Positions 1 to 8,230 of a stretch of 64,000 nucleotides of DNA are shown piece after piece. Position 1 is the stretch's first letter; each line of letters opens with the position of its first letter. Origin of the DNA: Avipropionibacterium sp050157065. Lineage in GTDB: Bacteria; Actinomycetota; Actinomycetes; Propionibacteriales; Propionibacteriaceae. Made by a program: the position numbers and the translations under genes. Below the pieces are notes generated by a model. That model had not been told where the DNA came from. It made no database searches and was given only the letters and a program-made list of their open reading frames with translations. The DNA is taken from assembly GCA_050157065.1 (NCBI GenBank), contig CP189573.1, one strand, 5' to 3'.

Positions 1-752
1 ATCTCCGACGTCCGCCGGATGTAGGCCAGGCCCTGCCGCAGCTGCCCCTTCGCGCGCGAGGCGGCGGTGGGGAGCTGGCTGATCGCGGGCCTGATCATCG
101 TGATGACCACCACGACCGCGGCCGTGGCGACGGCGTTCGCGATGAACGACCAGCCGAGGCCGATGGTGCCGATCAGGATGCCGGACAGTGCCGGGCCGAC
201 CAGGGCGGCGGAGTGGAACACCGAGCTGTTCAGGCTGACCGCGTTGCGGATCCGCTCGGCCCCGACGAGTTCGGTCACCAGCGCGGACCGGGCCGGGTTG
301 TCGATCACCATCACCACGCCGAGCACGAACGCGATCACGAACACGTGCCAGGCCTGGGCGGTGCCGGTCAGGGCGAGAACGCCCAGCACCAGGGCGCACA
401 GGGCGGCGGCGGCCTGGGTGACCTGCAGGATCCGCTTCTTCGGGTACCGGTCGGCGATCACCCCCGAAAACAGGCCGAACAGCAGGAACGGCAGGAACTG
501 CAGGGCGACGACCAAGCCGACCATGGCCACACTGCCGGTGAGTTGCAGCACCATCCAGTCCTGGGCGACGCGCTGCATCCAGCCGCCGACCGACCCGATG
601 GCCTGGGCCCCGAGGAACAGTCGGTAGTTGCGGACCTCGAGGGCAGCGAGGCTGGCGGGCCACCGACGCGGCGGGCGTCGGTGGTTGATGGGGGCACTGA
701 GGCGGTCGACGGAGGTGGACGTGGACAGGACTGCTTGCGTGCTCGGCGGCAC
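1..752 (-). CDS. MFS transporter, EntS-like (MFS_3), truncated by window edge
   Basis: An integral-membrane efflux protein of the major facilitator superfamily; only the N-terminal part (about 250 residues) is inside the window. The minus-strand translation shows the helix 1 region with GSVGGWMQRVAQDW, then FLLFGLFSGVIADRYPKKR (the loop 2-3 motif with DRYPKKR), several hydrophobic helices and IDNPARSALVTELVG. These match the enterobactin-exporter-like MFS_3 group. The start is uncertain: GTG at 752 and GTG at 761 are both in frame, no ribosome-binding site is obvious, and there is a proline/arginine-rich stretch before the first conserved residues. The gene diverges from the LysR gene, with a large palindrome in between. 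The substrate cannot be read from the sequence. Confidence 0.8.
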   Translation of the reverse strand, partial: MPPSTQAVLSTSTSVDRLSAPINHRRPPRRWPASLAALEVRNYRLFLGAQAIGSVGGWMQRVAQDWMVLQLTGSVAMVGLVVALQFLPFLLFGLFSGVIADRYPKKRILQVTQAAAALCALVLGVLALTGTAQAWHVFVIAFVLGVVMVIDNPARSALVTELVGAERIRNAVSLNSSVFHSAALVGPALSGILIGTIGLGWSFIANAVATAAVVVVITMIRPAISQLPTAASRAKGQLRQGLAYIRRTSE

Positions 753-865
753 GTTGATCACCCAGGTTCTGGCTTGCGGTGTGGCTGAGGAAGTGGTTGG
801 GGGCGACTGCGCCCGCCTGCTGCAGAGCCTAAGCGCCAAGGGCGCCTCAGGGCAGCACTCGGGCC

Positions 866-896
866 AGTATATGTGGTATTGGGGGTCGTAATCCAA
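866..896 (-). promoter_or_regulatory. Candidate promoter of the MFS gene
   Basis: On the minus strand TTGGAT (891-896) and TATACT (866-871) are separated by 19 bases, an acceptable -35/-10 pair. Transcription from here would give a leader of about 100 bases before the GTG at 752. The palindrome at 960-987 lies just upstream. Confidence 0.35.
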
Positions 897-959
897 TCGG
901 CGTGTTCATCGGATTTCGCCGGGGTCGTCCGACGTTGCTTCTGGACAGCCTTCGAACGT

Positions 960-987
960 CCACTTTCCTTGCCAGCAAGGAAAGTGG
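960..987. promoter_or_regulatory. 28-bp perfect palindrome, candidate operator
   Basis: Two 13-base arms, CCACTTTCCTTGC (960-972) and GCAAGGAAAGTGG (975-987), are perfect inverted repeats around CA. The element lies between the divergent MFS and LysR genes. LysR sites are usually imperfect T-N11-A elements, whereas a compact perfect palindrome is more typical of a MarR, TetR or PadR regulator, which could sit downstream of the MFS gene outside the window. It is not a likely terminator, having a 2-base loop and lying upstream of both genes. Confidence 0.6.
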
Positions 988-1041
988 CAGTGTCGGGCCG
1001 GTCCGGCGGTCGGACGGCGCGATGGGTGGTGGTGGCCGGGC

Positions 1042-1047
1042 TACGAT
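1042..1047 (+). promoter_or_regulatory. -10 TACGAT, leaderless start of LysR gene
   Basis: TACGAT lies 7 bases before GTG 1055, so transcription would begin at the start codon. One of many such sites in this window. Confidence 0.5.
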
Positions 1048-1054
1048 GTGCGGC

Positions 1055-1930
1055 GTGGCTATGGAGCGGCACTACGACCTGACGCAGTTGCGCACCTTCT
1101 TGGCGGTGGTGGCGACCGGCAGTTTCACCCGCGCCGGGGAGCAGTTGGGCCTCAGCCAACCGACCGTGTCGCAACACATCCGACGGCTCGAGGAGTTCGT
1201 CGGTCGTCCACTGCTGCTCCGCGACACCCGCAACGTCTCGCTGACCGACAACGGTCAGGCGCTCGCCGGGTTCGCCCGGCAGTTGTTGGCCGCCAACGAC
1301 GAGGCGCTGGCGTACTTCTCCGCCGGGACGGCGATGCGCGGCCGGCTGCGGTTCGGGGCCGCCGACGAGCTCGCGCTGACCGAGTTGCCGTCGATCCTGC
1401 GCGCCTTCCGGGTCGGCCATCCGCGGATCAACCTGGAGCTGACCGTCACCCAGTCCGGCACCCTGCAGCGCCGGCTCGCCGCCAACCACCTCGACCTGAT
1501 CTTCGTCAACCAGGAGGCCGACAGCGGGCGGGGGCGACTGGTCCGCCGGGACCGACTGGTGTGGGTCGGGCTCGAACGGGCCCAACTCAAGCCGGACGAG
1601 CCGATCCCGCTGGTCACCTATCAGGCGCCGAGCCACAGCCGTACCGTCGCCATCAACGCCTTGGAGGCGGTGGGCCGGCAGTGGCGGATCACCTGCAACA
1701 CCCGCGAGGTGAACGGGATGCTGGCCGCCGTCCGAGCCGGGCTGGGGGTCTGCGTGCTCGCCCAGACCCGGGTCCCGGGGGACATGCGGCCGCTCACCGG
1801 CCGATTCGACCTGCCGATCCTGCCCGACATCGAGATGGCCCTGCTGGCCAACCCGCTGGCCACCAAGGAGCCGGTGGAGGCGTTGAGTCGGGCCATCCTC
1901 GACCTGCGGATGGTGCCGCTCAAGCCGTGA
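1055..1930 (+). CDS. LysR-family transcriptional regulator
   Basis: A DNA-binding regulator of about 291 residues, normal for LysR. The N-terminal winged helix is clear (LTQLRTFLAVVATGSFTRAG, then SQPTVSQHIRRLE). It is followed by a periplasmic-binding-like effector domain starting near LRFGAADELALTELPSIL and ending in LATKEPVEALSRAI, typical of the co-inducer domain. I chose GTG 1055 because a TACGAT hexamer lies 7 bases upstream; ATG 1061 is the alternative, and upstream extension has no conserved sequence. It diverges from the MFS gene and may control it, but the perfect palindrome between them is not a typical LysR site. The effector is unknown. Confidence 0.88.
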   Translation: MAMERHYDLTQLRTFLAVVATGSFTRAGEQLGLSQPTVSQHIRRLEEFVGRPLLLRDTRNVSLTDNGQALAGFARQLLAANDEALAYFSAGTAMRGRLRFGAADELALTELPSILRAFRVGHPRINLELTVTQSGTLQRRLAANHLDLIFVNQEADSGRGRLVRRDRLVWVGLERAQLKPDEPIPLVTYQAPSHSRTVAINALEAVGRQWRITCNTREVNGMLAAVRAGLGVCVLAQTRVPGDMRPLTGRFDLPILPDIEMALLANPLATKEPVEALSRAILDLRMVPLKP

Positions 1931-2049
1931 TCGGCCCGGCTCGGCCCGGAACGGATGCGACTGGACGGTGGTCGGCCGGGTAGGCTGGCGGCCAAACGAT
2001 TCCATGTCCCACACCCCGGCCAGCCGGGACGTTCTCCAGTGAGGTTGCA

Positions 2050-2433
2050 GTGCCTGTTGGCAAGGTGCGGTTCTACGACGCCGAAAAGGGTTTCGGCTTC
2101 CTGACCAAGGACGAGGGCGGTGACGTGTACGTCCGCTCCTCGGCACTGCCCGCGGGGGTGACCTCGCTGAAGCCGGGGCAGAAGGTCGAGTTCGGGGTGA
2201 TCCAGGGCCGCAAGGGGGAGCAGGCGCTCTCCTTGCAACTGGTCGAGGCGCCGCCGTCGTTGTCGAAGGCGCAGCGCAAGGATCCCGAGACCATGGCCGT
2301 GATCGTGGAAGACCTGATCAAGATGCTGGACGGTGTCGGCAACACGTACCGACGCGGTCGGCACCCGGAGAGTCGGACCGGGACCAAGGTGGCGCAGGTG
2401 TTGCGCGCCGTCGCCGACGAGTTGGAGCTGTGA
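2050..2433 (+). CDS. Cold-shock domain protein with C-terminal extension
   Basis: A 127-residue protein: an N-terminal cold-shock (OB-fold) domain that binds single-stranded RNA/DNA, then about 60 extra residues. RNP1 is visible as KGFGFL (residues 13-18); the RNP2 position reads DVYVR rather than the usual VFVH. The extension (RKDPETMAVIVEDLIKMLD and following) resembles the longer actinobacterial CspB-type proteins. Start is GTG 2050. The stop overlaps the GTG of the next gene by 4 bases, so the two are probably translationally coupled. It probably acts as an RNA chaperone; the function of the tail is unknown. Confidence 0.88.
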   Translation: MPVGKVRFYDAEKGFGFLTKDEGGDVYVRSSALPAGVTSLKPGQKVEFGVIQGRKGEQALSLQLVEAPPSLSKAQRKDPETMAVIVEDLIKMLDGVGNTYRRGRHPESRTGTKVAQVLRAVADELEL

Positions 2434-3239
2434 GCGTGGCCGCTGCCGAACGAACCAGGACGCCCAAGGCCGACCCGGCCTGCGTCGGCGCCGTCGACCT
2501 GGCCCGGGCCGCCGCAGAGGAGGTGGCCGACGCCCCGGCGTCGGGTGACGCCCTCGGGGAATACCTCGGGCACCGGGTCGAGGGCGAGCGGCTGGTGACG
2601 CATCGGTTCGCCACCACCGACCCGGCCTACCAGGGGTGGCACTGGTCGGTGACGGTCGCCCGCGCCTCGCGGGCGAAAGACGTCACGGTCAACGAGATCG
2701 TGCTGCTGCCCGGTGACGAGGCGCTGCGGGCGCCGGCCTGGGTGCCGTGGGCTGATCGGGTGGAGGCTGGCGACATCGCGCCCGGCGTTCAGTTCCCGAC
2801 CCCGGCCGAGGATCCACGGCTGGTCCCGGGTTACACCGCCGGCGAGGACGCCGCCGATGCGGATCCGGCCGAGCAGAGCCAACTGCGTGCGGTCGTTGCC
2901 GAACTCGGCCTGGGGCGCGAACGGCTGCTGTCTGCCGAAGGACGCGACCAAGCCGCCGAGCGCTGGTACGCCGGCGACGGCGGCCCCGACAACCAGATGA
3001 CCCAGCAGGCCCCGGGCAACTGCGTCAGCTGTGGCTACTTCGTCAAGCTGGCCGGCTCCATGGGCACCCAGTTCGGAGTCTGCGCCAACGTGTACTCGCC
3101 CTCGGACGGCCGCGTCGTCAGCCTCGACCACGGTTGCGGGGGCCACTCCGACGTCGTGGAGGAGCAGCCGAACTCCGAGCCGGCGGCGCCGGTCTGGGAC
3201 AGCGTCAGCTGGGACAGCGAAGCGACTCTGTTCGAGTAG
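2430..3239 (+). CDS. DUF3027 domain protein
   Basis: A 269-residue protein of the actinobacterial DUF3027 family, function unknown. The family signature is clear: WHWSVTVARASR, then TVNEIVLLPGDEAL, APAWVPWADRV and DPRLVPGY. The C-terminal part has a cysteine-rich patch (NCVSCGYF, later GVCAN and DHGCGGHSD) that could hold a metal ion; that is inference from spacing. It starts inside the stop codon of the cold-shock gene (GTGA overlap), which argues for a shared role. A purine permease follows 46 bases downstream. Confidence 0.85.
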   Translation: MSVAAAERTRTPKADPACVGAVDLARAAAEEVADAPASGDALGEYLGHRVEGERLVTHRFATTDPAYQGWHWSVTVARASRAKDVTVNEIVLLPGDEALRAPAWVPWADRVEAGDIAPGVQFPTPAEDPRLVPGYTAGEDAADADPAEQSQLRAVVAELGLGRERLLSAEGRDQAAERWYAGDGGPDNQMTQQAPGNCVSCGYFVKLAGSMGTQFGVCANVYSPSDGRVVSLDHGCGGHSDVVEEQPNSEPAAPVWDSVSWDSEATLFE

Positions 3240-3285
3240 GGAGGGCTGCTCGACCCGAGGGTCAGGGTGTGCAACGATTCGGCCC

Positions 3286-4815
3286 ATGGTGTCGAAGTCT
3301 CCGAAGGCCGTCCGTCGTCCGGACCCGGCCGTCGACAGTCGCGGGCCGCTGGATAGCTGGTTCGAGATCAGTCAGCGCAAGTCCACCGTCTCGCGTGAAG
3401 TGCTGGGCGGTCTGGTCACGTTCTTCACGATGGCCTACATCCTGGCGCTGAACCCCCTGATGATCGGCACGGTCGGCGACGTCAGCGGCAACCTGCTGGG
3501 CGGCATCCCCGCCGGCACCCCGGAGGCACCGAACCTCGAGGGACTGCAACAGTCCAAGGCGATGGTCGCCGCGGCGACCGCCCTGGTCGCCGGCGTGATG
3601 TCGATCCTGATGGGCGTCATCGGCCGGTTCCCGATCGCGATGGCGACCGGACTGGGGCTGAACGCCGTGGTCGCCTTCACCGTCGCCAGCCAGTTCACCT
3701 GGCCCGAGGCGATGGCGTTGGTGGTCTGGGAAGGCATCCTCATCGGCCTGCTGGTGCTGACCGGCTTCCGGCAGGCGGTGTTCCGGGCCGTCCCGCCGTC
3801 GCTGCGGGCCGGCATCGCGGTGGGCATCGGCCTGTTCATCTGCCTGATCGGCCTGGTCGACGGCGGCATCGTCCGTGCCGGTGCACCGCTGATCTCGTTC
3901 GGCGTGAACGGCTCGCTGACCGGCTGGCCGATCCTGGTCTTCGTGTTCGGCCTGTTGGCCGTCATCGTGCTGAACGTGTTGAAGGTCCGCGGTGCCCTGC
4001 TGCTGTCGATTCTCGCCTCGACCGTGCTCGCGGTGATCATCGAGGCGGTCGTCGGGCTCGGTCCGTTCGTCCCGGCGAGTGACACCGATCCGGGCAACCC
4101 GGCCGGCTGGATGCTCAACGTCCCCACCTTCACCGGTGTGTTGGACGTCCCGAACCTGGGCCTGATCGGGCAGATCGACATGCTCGGCCCGTTCCTGGAT
4201 CCGAGCCTGATCATGACCGCCGTGCTGCTGGTGTTCGCGCTGATGCTGGCCGACTTCTTCGACACCATGGGCACCGTCGTCGCGGTCGGTGCGCAGGGCG
4301 ACCTGCTCGACAAGAAGGGCAACCCGCCCCACCTGAGCTCGATCCTGGTCGTCGATTCGCTGGGTGCCGCGGCCGGTGGTCTCGGCTCGGTCTCGAGCAA
4401 CACCGCCTACGTCGAGTCGACTGCCGGTGTCGCCGAGGGTGCCCGTACGGGCCTGGCTTCGGTGGTGACCGGTATCGCCTTCCTGGTCGCGATGTTCTTC
4501 GCCCCCTTGATCAACATGGTCCCGTCGGAGGCGGCCACCCCGGTGCTGCTCTTCGTCGGGTTCTTGATGATGTCGCAGATCACCAAGATCAGCTGGGACG
4601 ACATCGAGGACGCACTGCCGGCCTTCCTGACCATCGTGCTGATGCCGTTCACGTACTCGATCACCAACGGCATGGGCGCGGGGTTCATCACCTATGTCCT
4701 GCTCAAGGTGCTCCGCGGCAAGGTCCGCCAGGTGCACCCGCTGCTCTGGGTGGTCTCGGTCGCCTTCGTCATCTACTTCCTGCAGGGCCCGCTGCTGACG
4801 ATGTTCAGCGCCTGA
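3286..4815 (+). CDS. NCS2 purine permease, AzgA/PbuG type
   Basis: A 509-residue membrane transporter that takes up guanine, hypoxanthine or adenine with protons. The family start LGGLVTFFTMAYILALNPLM is present, followed by about 12 hydrophobic helices and the conserved segment DFFDTMGTVVAVGAQGDLLD, diagnostic of the AzgA/PbuG branch rather than uracil permeases. The ATG at 3286 fits the family start. An AACGAT hexamer (3273-3278) sits 7 bases before it, a weak version of the leaderless promoter seen elsewhere. The stop nearly abuts that of the convergent MerR gene (one base apart). Confidence 0.9.
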   Translation: MVSKSPKAVRRPDPAVDSRGPLDSWFEISQRKSTVSREVLGGLVTFFTMAYILALNPLMIGTVGDVSGNLLGGIPAGTPEAPNLEGLQQSKAMVAAATALVAGVMSILMGVIGRFPIAMATGLGLNAVVAFTVASQFTWPEAMALVVWEGILIGLLVLTGFRQAVFRAVPPSLRAGIAVGIGLFICLIGLVDGGIVRAGAPLISFGVNGSLTGWPILVFVFGLLAVIVLNVLKVRGALLLSILASTVLAVIIEAVVGLGPFVPASDTDPGNPAGWMLNVPTFTGVLDVPNLGLIGQIDMLGPFLDPSLIMTAVLLVFALMLADFFDTMGTVVAVGAQGDLLDKKGNPPHLSSILVVDSLGAAAGGLGSVSSNTAYVESTAGVAEGARTGLASVVTGIAFLVAMFFAPLINMVPSEAATPVLLFVGFLMMSQITKISWDDIEDALPAFLTIVLMPFTYSITNGMGAGFITYVLLKVLRGKVRQVHPLLWVVSVAFVIYFLQGPLLTMFSA

Positions 4816-4816
4816 G

Positions 4817-5581
4817 TCACAGTGCTCCCCGGTAGCCGATCGCGGCCATCTTCTGCTCGGTCAGCTCGTTGATCCGGCGCCAGGCCGGCGAGATGTCGGA
4901 CCCGTGGCTGTTGACCAGTTGGACCGCGATGGTGTCGCCGACATCCCACTCGTACTCCTCGTCGTCGGTGATCGGGTCGAGGACGCGCAGCGCATACGCG
5001 ACCGCCCGGTCGGTGAAGGCCTCGATCCGGGGATCGTCCGCGTCGGCCCCGACCAGGTCGTCCATCATCAAGAAGAGGTCCACGTACTCCGGATCGGTGA
5101 GCGCCCCCTCCTGCCACTCGACCCAGGTGCTGCTCGACCCGGGGGAGATCGCCTCGAGCAGCACGGCGGCGTCGCGTTGCAGCCCGACCAGCGCTTCGGA
5201 CAGTCCGACGGCCCGCATTGCGTCGAGGACGTCGCAGGCCCGATCCGACAGCACCAGGCGTTCCCCGGTCTGGAGCTGCCGGAGCCGACGCCGATGTGCC
5301 TGCAGCTCACGGATCCGTCCTCGCAGGTTGGCGTCCACCTCGTCGACGGCGGCCTCGAACTCGTCGGGCTCGGCCTGCAACAACCCCTCGATCCGGGCCA
5401 ACGGGACCCCGGCCGCGGCGAGGGTGCGGATCCGCACCACCCGGATCAGGTCGTAGGAGTCGTAGCGCCGGTAGCCGGAATGGTCCCGCTCGGGCTCAGC
5501 CAGCAACCCGATCTGGTGGTAGTGGCGAATCGTGCGCACCGTCACCGACGCGTACGTCGCCAGTTGGCTGATCGTCAGCAC
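4817..5581 (-). CDS. MerR-family transcriptional regulator
   Basis: A 254-residue regulator. The N-terminal MerR winged helix is clear (TISQLATYASVTVRTIRHYH, GYRRYDSYDLIRVVRI), then a coiled coil (NLRGRIRELQAHRRRLRQL) and a helical C-terminal domain of about 130 residues without a cysteine metal site, so a small-molecule sensor is more likely than a metal sensor. The GTG start at 5581 is fixed by the conserved first residues. Its first 86 bases overlap, out of frame, the end of the upstream MFS gene. It is the last gene of a TetR-MFS-MerR operon. Confidence 0.88.
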   Translation of the reverse strand: MLTISQLATYASVTVRTIRHYHQIGLLAEPERDHSGYRRYDSYDLIRVVRIRTLAAAGVPLARIEGLLQAEPDEFEAAVDEVDANLRGRIRELQAHRRRLRQLQTGERLVLSDRACDVLDAMRAVGLSEALVGLQRDAAVLLEAISPGSSSTWVEWQEGALTDPEYVDLFLMMDDLVGADADDPRIEAFTDRAVAYALRVLDPITDDEEYEWDVGDTIAVQLVNSHGSDISPAWRRINELTEQKMAAIGYRGAL

Positions 5582-6851
5582 CGGCCACCTCCTCGGAGTC
5601 CGTGGGCCGTTGCACGAAGGATCGTACGCCGGGGGAGAGCATCGCGAAGGCGGCGATCGGGACGAAGGCGAGGAAGCAGATCCAGGCGCCGACCCCGATG
5701 TCGGACCCGGCCAGCACCAGCGAGACCAGCCCCAGGCCCACGGGGGCGGCCGCCATCGACCCCGCGCTGAACAGGGCCATCACGCGGCCCCGTACCCGGT
5801 CGGGCACGTGCTCGGACAACGCGACCATGGCCACCGGGCCCATCAGGCCGCCGGCGACCCCGGCCAGTGCCATGCCGGCCGTGATCGACCAGAAGAACGC
5901 CAGCGGGGCGATCACTCCGAGCGACAGGGCGAACACCCCCATCCCGAGGGTCCACACCATCACGCGACGCCTGGCCAGTCCGGCGTACAACACGGATCCG
6001 ACCAGCGAGCCGACCGCGTTGGCCGACAGCGCGGCGCCCAACAGCTCGGGCCGACCGAGTTCGGTGAAGTGGGCGGGCAGGATCACCGCCATCAGCGGGG
6101 CCACCGGGACCATGATCGCGAGGCTGACGAGCAGGACGGCCAACAGCCCGGGGCGGGTGCGGACGAACCGCCAGCCGCCGAGCGCGCCGGCGTGGCCGTC
6201 ATCCTCCACGGTGGCCGGTGCCAGCGCGGTGGCGGAGCGAGGCAGCAGGGCCATGCACACCGCGGCCACGGCCGAACACGCCGCCGTGATGCCGACGATC
6301 TGGATCGCCGGCAGGGCGGCGAGCAGCAGGCCGGCCAGACCGGGACCGGCCAGCATCGCCAAGGAGTAGGCGACCTGACGCATCCCGGCGACCTTCTCCA
6401 GCGCCACCCCCGAGCTCTTCGCCACGTTGGGCAGCAGGGTTTCGCGGGCGGTCATCCCCGGCACGTCGAACAGGGCACCCAACAGGCCGAGCACGATGAA
6501 CCAGAACACGTCCAGTCCGACGGCCAGGTCGACCACGATCAGGCCGGCCACCGACATCGCGGAGCCGATGTCGGCGAGCACGCTCATCCGACGGCGGCCG
6601 ACCTTGTCGATCAGGTGGCCACTGATCAGCGTCGCCGCGAAGGACGGCACCGCCGACACGGTGGCGACCAACCCGGTCAGTGCCGGATCCCCGGTCCGCG
6701 CGAGCACCAACCACGGCAGCACGATCGCGATCGCGGAGTTGCCGAACAGGGAGGTGGCCTCGGCGATGATGAACAGCGGGAGGGTCCGCCGCGAGGCCGG
6801 TGCGGCCGTCGGTGAGGAAGCCATGCCCCCAGTGTCGGGGGTTGACGTCAC
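5496..6851 (-). CDS. MFS transporter
   Basis: A 451-residue major facilitator protein with 12 predicted helices. The loop motif GHLIDKVGRRRMSVLADIGS and the central DVPGMTARETLLPNVA segment resemble drug and macrolide exporters. The GTG at 6851 lies 22 bases after the TetR stop; an ATG at 6824 (MASSPT) is the alternative start. The last 28 or so residues are hydrophilic and are encoded on top of the start of the MerR gene, so the true end may once have been earlier. An efflux pump controlled by its two flanking regulators is the natural reading; substrate unknown. Confidence 0.85.
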   Translation of the reverse strand: MTSTPDTGGMASSPTAAPASRRTLPLFIIAEATSLFGNSAIAIVLPWLVLARTGDPALTGLVATVSAVPSFAATLISGHLIDKVGRRRMSVLADIGSAMSVAGLIVVDLAVGLDVFWFIVLGLLGALFDVPGMTARETLLPNVAKSSGVALEKVAGMRQVAYSLAMLAGPGLAGLLLAALPAIQIVGITAACSAVAAVCMALLPRSATALAPATVEDDGHAGALGGWRFVRTRPGLLAVLLVSLAIMVPVAPLMAVILPAHFTELGRPELLGAALSANAVGSLVGSVLYAGLARRRVMVWTLGMGVFALSLGVIAPLAFFWSITAGMALAGVAGGLMGPVAMVALSEHVPDRVRGRVMALFSAGSMAAAPVGLGLVSLVLAGSDIGVGAWICFLAFVPIAAFAMLSPGVRSFVQRPTDSEEVAGADDQPTGDVRVGDGAHDSPLPPDRVAG

Positions 6852-6872
6852 GTCAGGGTCAAACGGGTTCGG

Positions 6873-7421
6873 TCAGGCTGCCGGAGCCGGGCTGGACCGC
6901 AGCACGCCGAGCAGGGAGTTGAGCGAGTCGAGACCCTCGACCGGCCTACCGCCGGTCATCGCCTCGAGCATCATCACGATCATGCCGCGGCCGAGGAAGT
7001 CCCGTGCCTGCTCCGGGGTCGCCGAGCACTCCTCGAGCAGGACCGCGGTCAGCTGGTTCCACGCCAGTTGCCCGGCCTCGGCGATGGCCGGGACCGAGTA
7101 GGCGGCGCTGCCGGTGTGGAGCACCATCATCACCACCTCGGGCCGCGTGGCGAGCAACTCCCGGAACCGGAGTCCGGTCCCCACGGGGTCGAAGGTGTCG
7201 CCGGCGGTGTCGCGGAACGACTGGGCGATGGCGTCGCGCGCGATTTCGTGCGCTGCCAGGTAGGCCGATTCCTTGCCGTCGAACACTTGGCTGATGCGGG
7301 GCTGGCTGACGCCGGCCTCGTCCCCGATGTGGTTCATCGTTGTACCAAAGAACCCTCGTCGGGCGAAGGCGCGCAGTGCGGCCTCCACATAGCGGCGTTC
7401 AGGCGCTGGTTGCTGGATCAC
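6873..7421 (-). CDS. TetR-family transcriptional regulator
   Basis: A 182-residue repressor with the usual N-terminal helix-turn-helix (YVEAALRAFARRGFFGTTMN, then EAGVSQPRISQVFDGKESAY) and a helical ligand domain. GTG 7421 is the start; a TAACGT hexamer lies 6 bases before it. First gene of an operon with the MFS exporter and MerR gene, so it probably represses the exporter. The stretch TGACGTGACGTCA just before the MFS start might be an operator, but I cannot tell. Confidence 0.88.
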   Translation of the reverse strand: MIQQPAPERRYVEAALRAFARRGFFGTTMNHIGDEAGVSQPRISQVFDGKESAYLAAHEIARDAIAQSFRDTAGDTFDPVGTGLRFRELLATRPEVVMMVLHTGSAAYSVPAIAEAGQLAWNQLTAVLLEECSATPEQARDFLGRGMIVMMLEAMTGGRPVEGLDSLNSLLGVLRSSPAPAA

Positions 7422-7427
7422 GGTGGA

Positions 7428-7433
7428 ACGTTA
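7428..7433 (-). promoter_or_regulatory. -10 TAACGT, leaderless start of TetR gene
   Basis: TAACGT on the minus strand, 6 bases before GTG 7421. Confidence 0.45.
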
Positions 7434-7571
7434 ACCCCCAAGGGGTCATAGGTCGAGTAGACGGCGTGTCGGCTTCGATGAATGACTGCCAGAGCGAAAC
7501 GCAATGACATCGATACTCATCAATATTGGTTTCAGGTGGCCGACAGGTGGAACTCAAGGCACACTCACAGG

Positions 7572-8156
7572 GTGCGGATGTTCGTGTCACTACCCCTCCC
7601 GGACCGACTGCGGGACCCGTTGCAGGCGTTCGTCGAGCCTCGGTGGGAAGCCGGTCCGGAGTGGTCCTGGACGCTGCCCGACCAGTGGCACGTCACCCTG
7701 GCGTTCCTGGCCGACGTCGACCCCGGCACCGAGGAACCACTGCTCGAGGCACTGGCCGAGGTGGCCGCCCGCCGCGACGCGTTCACGTTCACGCTCGCCC
7801 GGGCCGGCACCTTCCCGCACCCCGACGCGGCCAAGGTGCTGCACCTCGGCCCGGTCGAACCGGTGGCCGAGCTGGACCGGCTGGCCAAGGCCGTACGCAC
7901 CGCCTGTCAGTCGGTGGGGGCTCGGCACGACGGCCGTCCCTTCACCGCCCATCTCACCCTCGCCCGGGCCCGACGACCGGTCTCGGCCACCCGGTGGCTG
8001 CGGGTGTTCGACGCCTGGCGGTCCGAGCCGTGGCAGGTCACCGGTTTTGACCTGGTGTCCTCACAGTGGGCCGGCCCGGGCTCGCGGTCGGTGCACCGCG
8101 TCGTCGAGCGGTTCGCCTTCCTCCCGTCGAGCGGTTCGCCTTCCTCACGTCATTGA
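7572..8156 (+). CDS. thpR: RNA 2',3'-cyclic phosphodiesterase (2'-5' RNA ligase family)
   Basis: A 194-residue member of the 2H phosphoesterase superfamily, which opens 2',3'-cyclic phosphates in RNA and can join 2'-5' ends. Both catalytic motifs are present: H40-V-T42-L and H127-L-T129-L. The N-terminus MRMFVSLPLPDRLRD matches the family, which favours GTG 7572 over ATG 7578. The extreme C-terminus is altered: a 23-bp tandem duplication at 8102-8146 shifts the frame, giving the tail PSSGSPSSRH instead of the continuation encoded by the second copy. The core is intact. The preceding 130 bases hold no gene and are AT-rich near 7505-7540. Confidence 0.88.
   Translation: MRMFVSLPLPDRLRDPLQAFVEPRWEAGPEWSWTLPDQWHVTLAFLADVDPGTEEPLLEALAEVAARRDAFTFTLARAGTFPHPDAAKVLHLGPVEPVAELDRLAKAVRTACQSVGARHDGRPFTAHLTLARARRPVSATRWLRVFDAWRSEPWQVTGFDLVSSQWAGPGSRSVHRVVERFAFLPSSGSPSSRH
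8102..8146. repeat. 22-bp direct repeat, tandem duplication in thpR
   Basis: The 22-base stretch 8102-8123 is repeated exactly at 8125-8146 with one base between (period 23). Because 23 is not a multiple of 3, the duplication changes the reading frame at the end of thpR. Confidence 0.95.
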
Positions 8157-8217
8157 CGCCTCGTGGAGTGATCAGGACCACGCGGCGGACCGGAGTGGCG
8201 CGGTGAGCCTCGGACGG

Positions 8218-8223
8218 TAGATT
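8218..8223 (+). promoter_or_regulatory. -10 TAGATT, leaderless start of pyc
   Basis: TAGATT lies 7 bases before ATG 8231. Confidence 0.5.
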
Positions 8224-8230
8224 CACGCCC

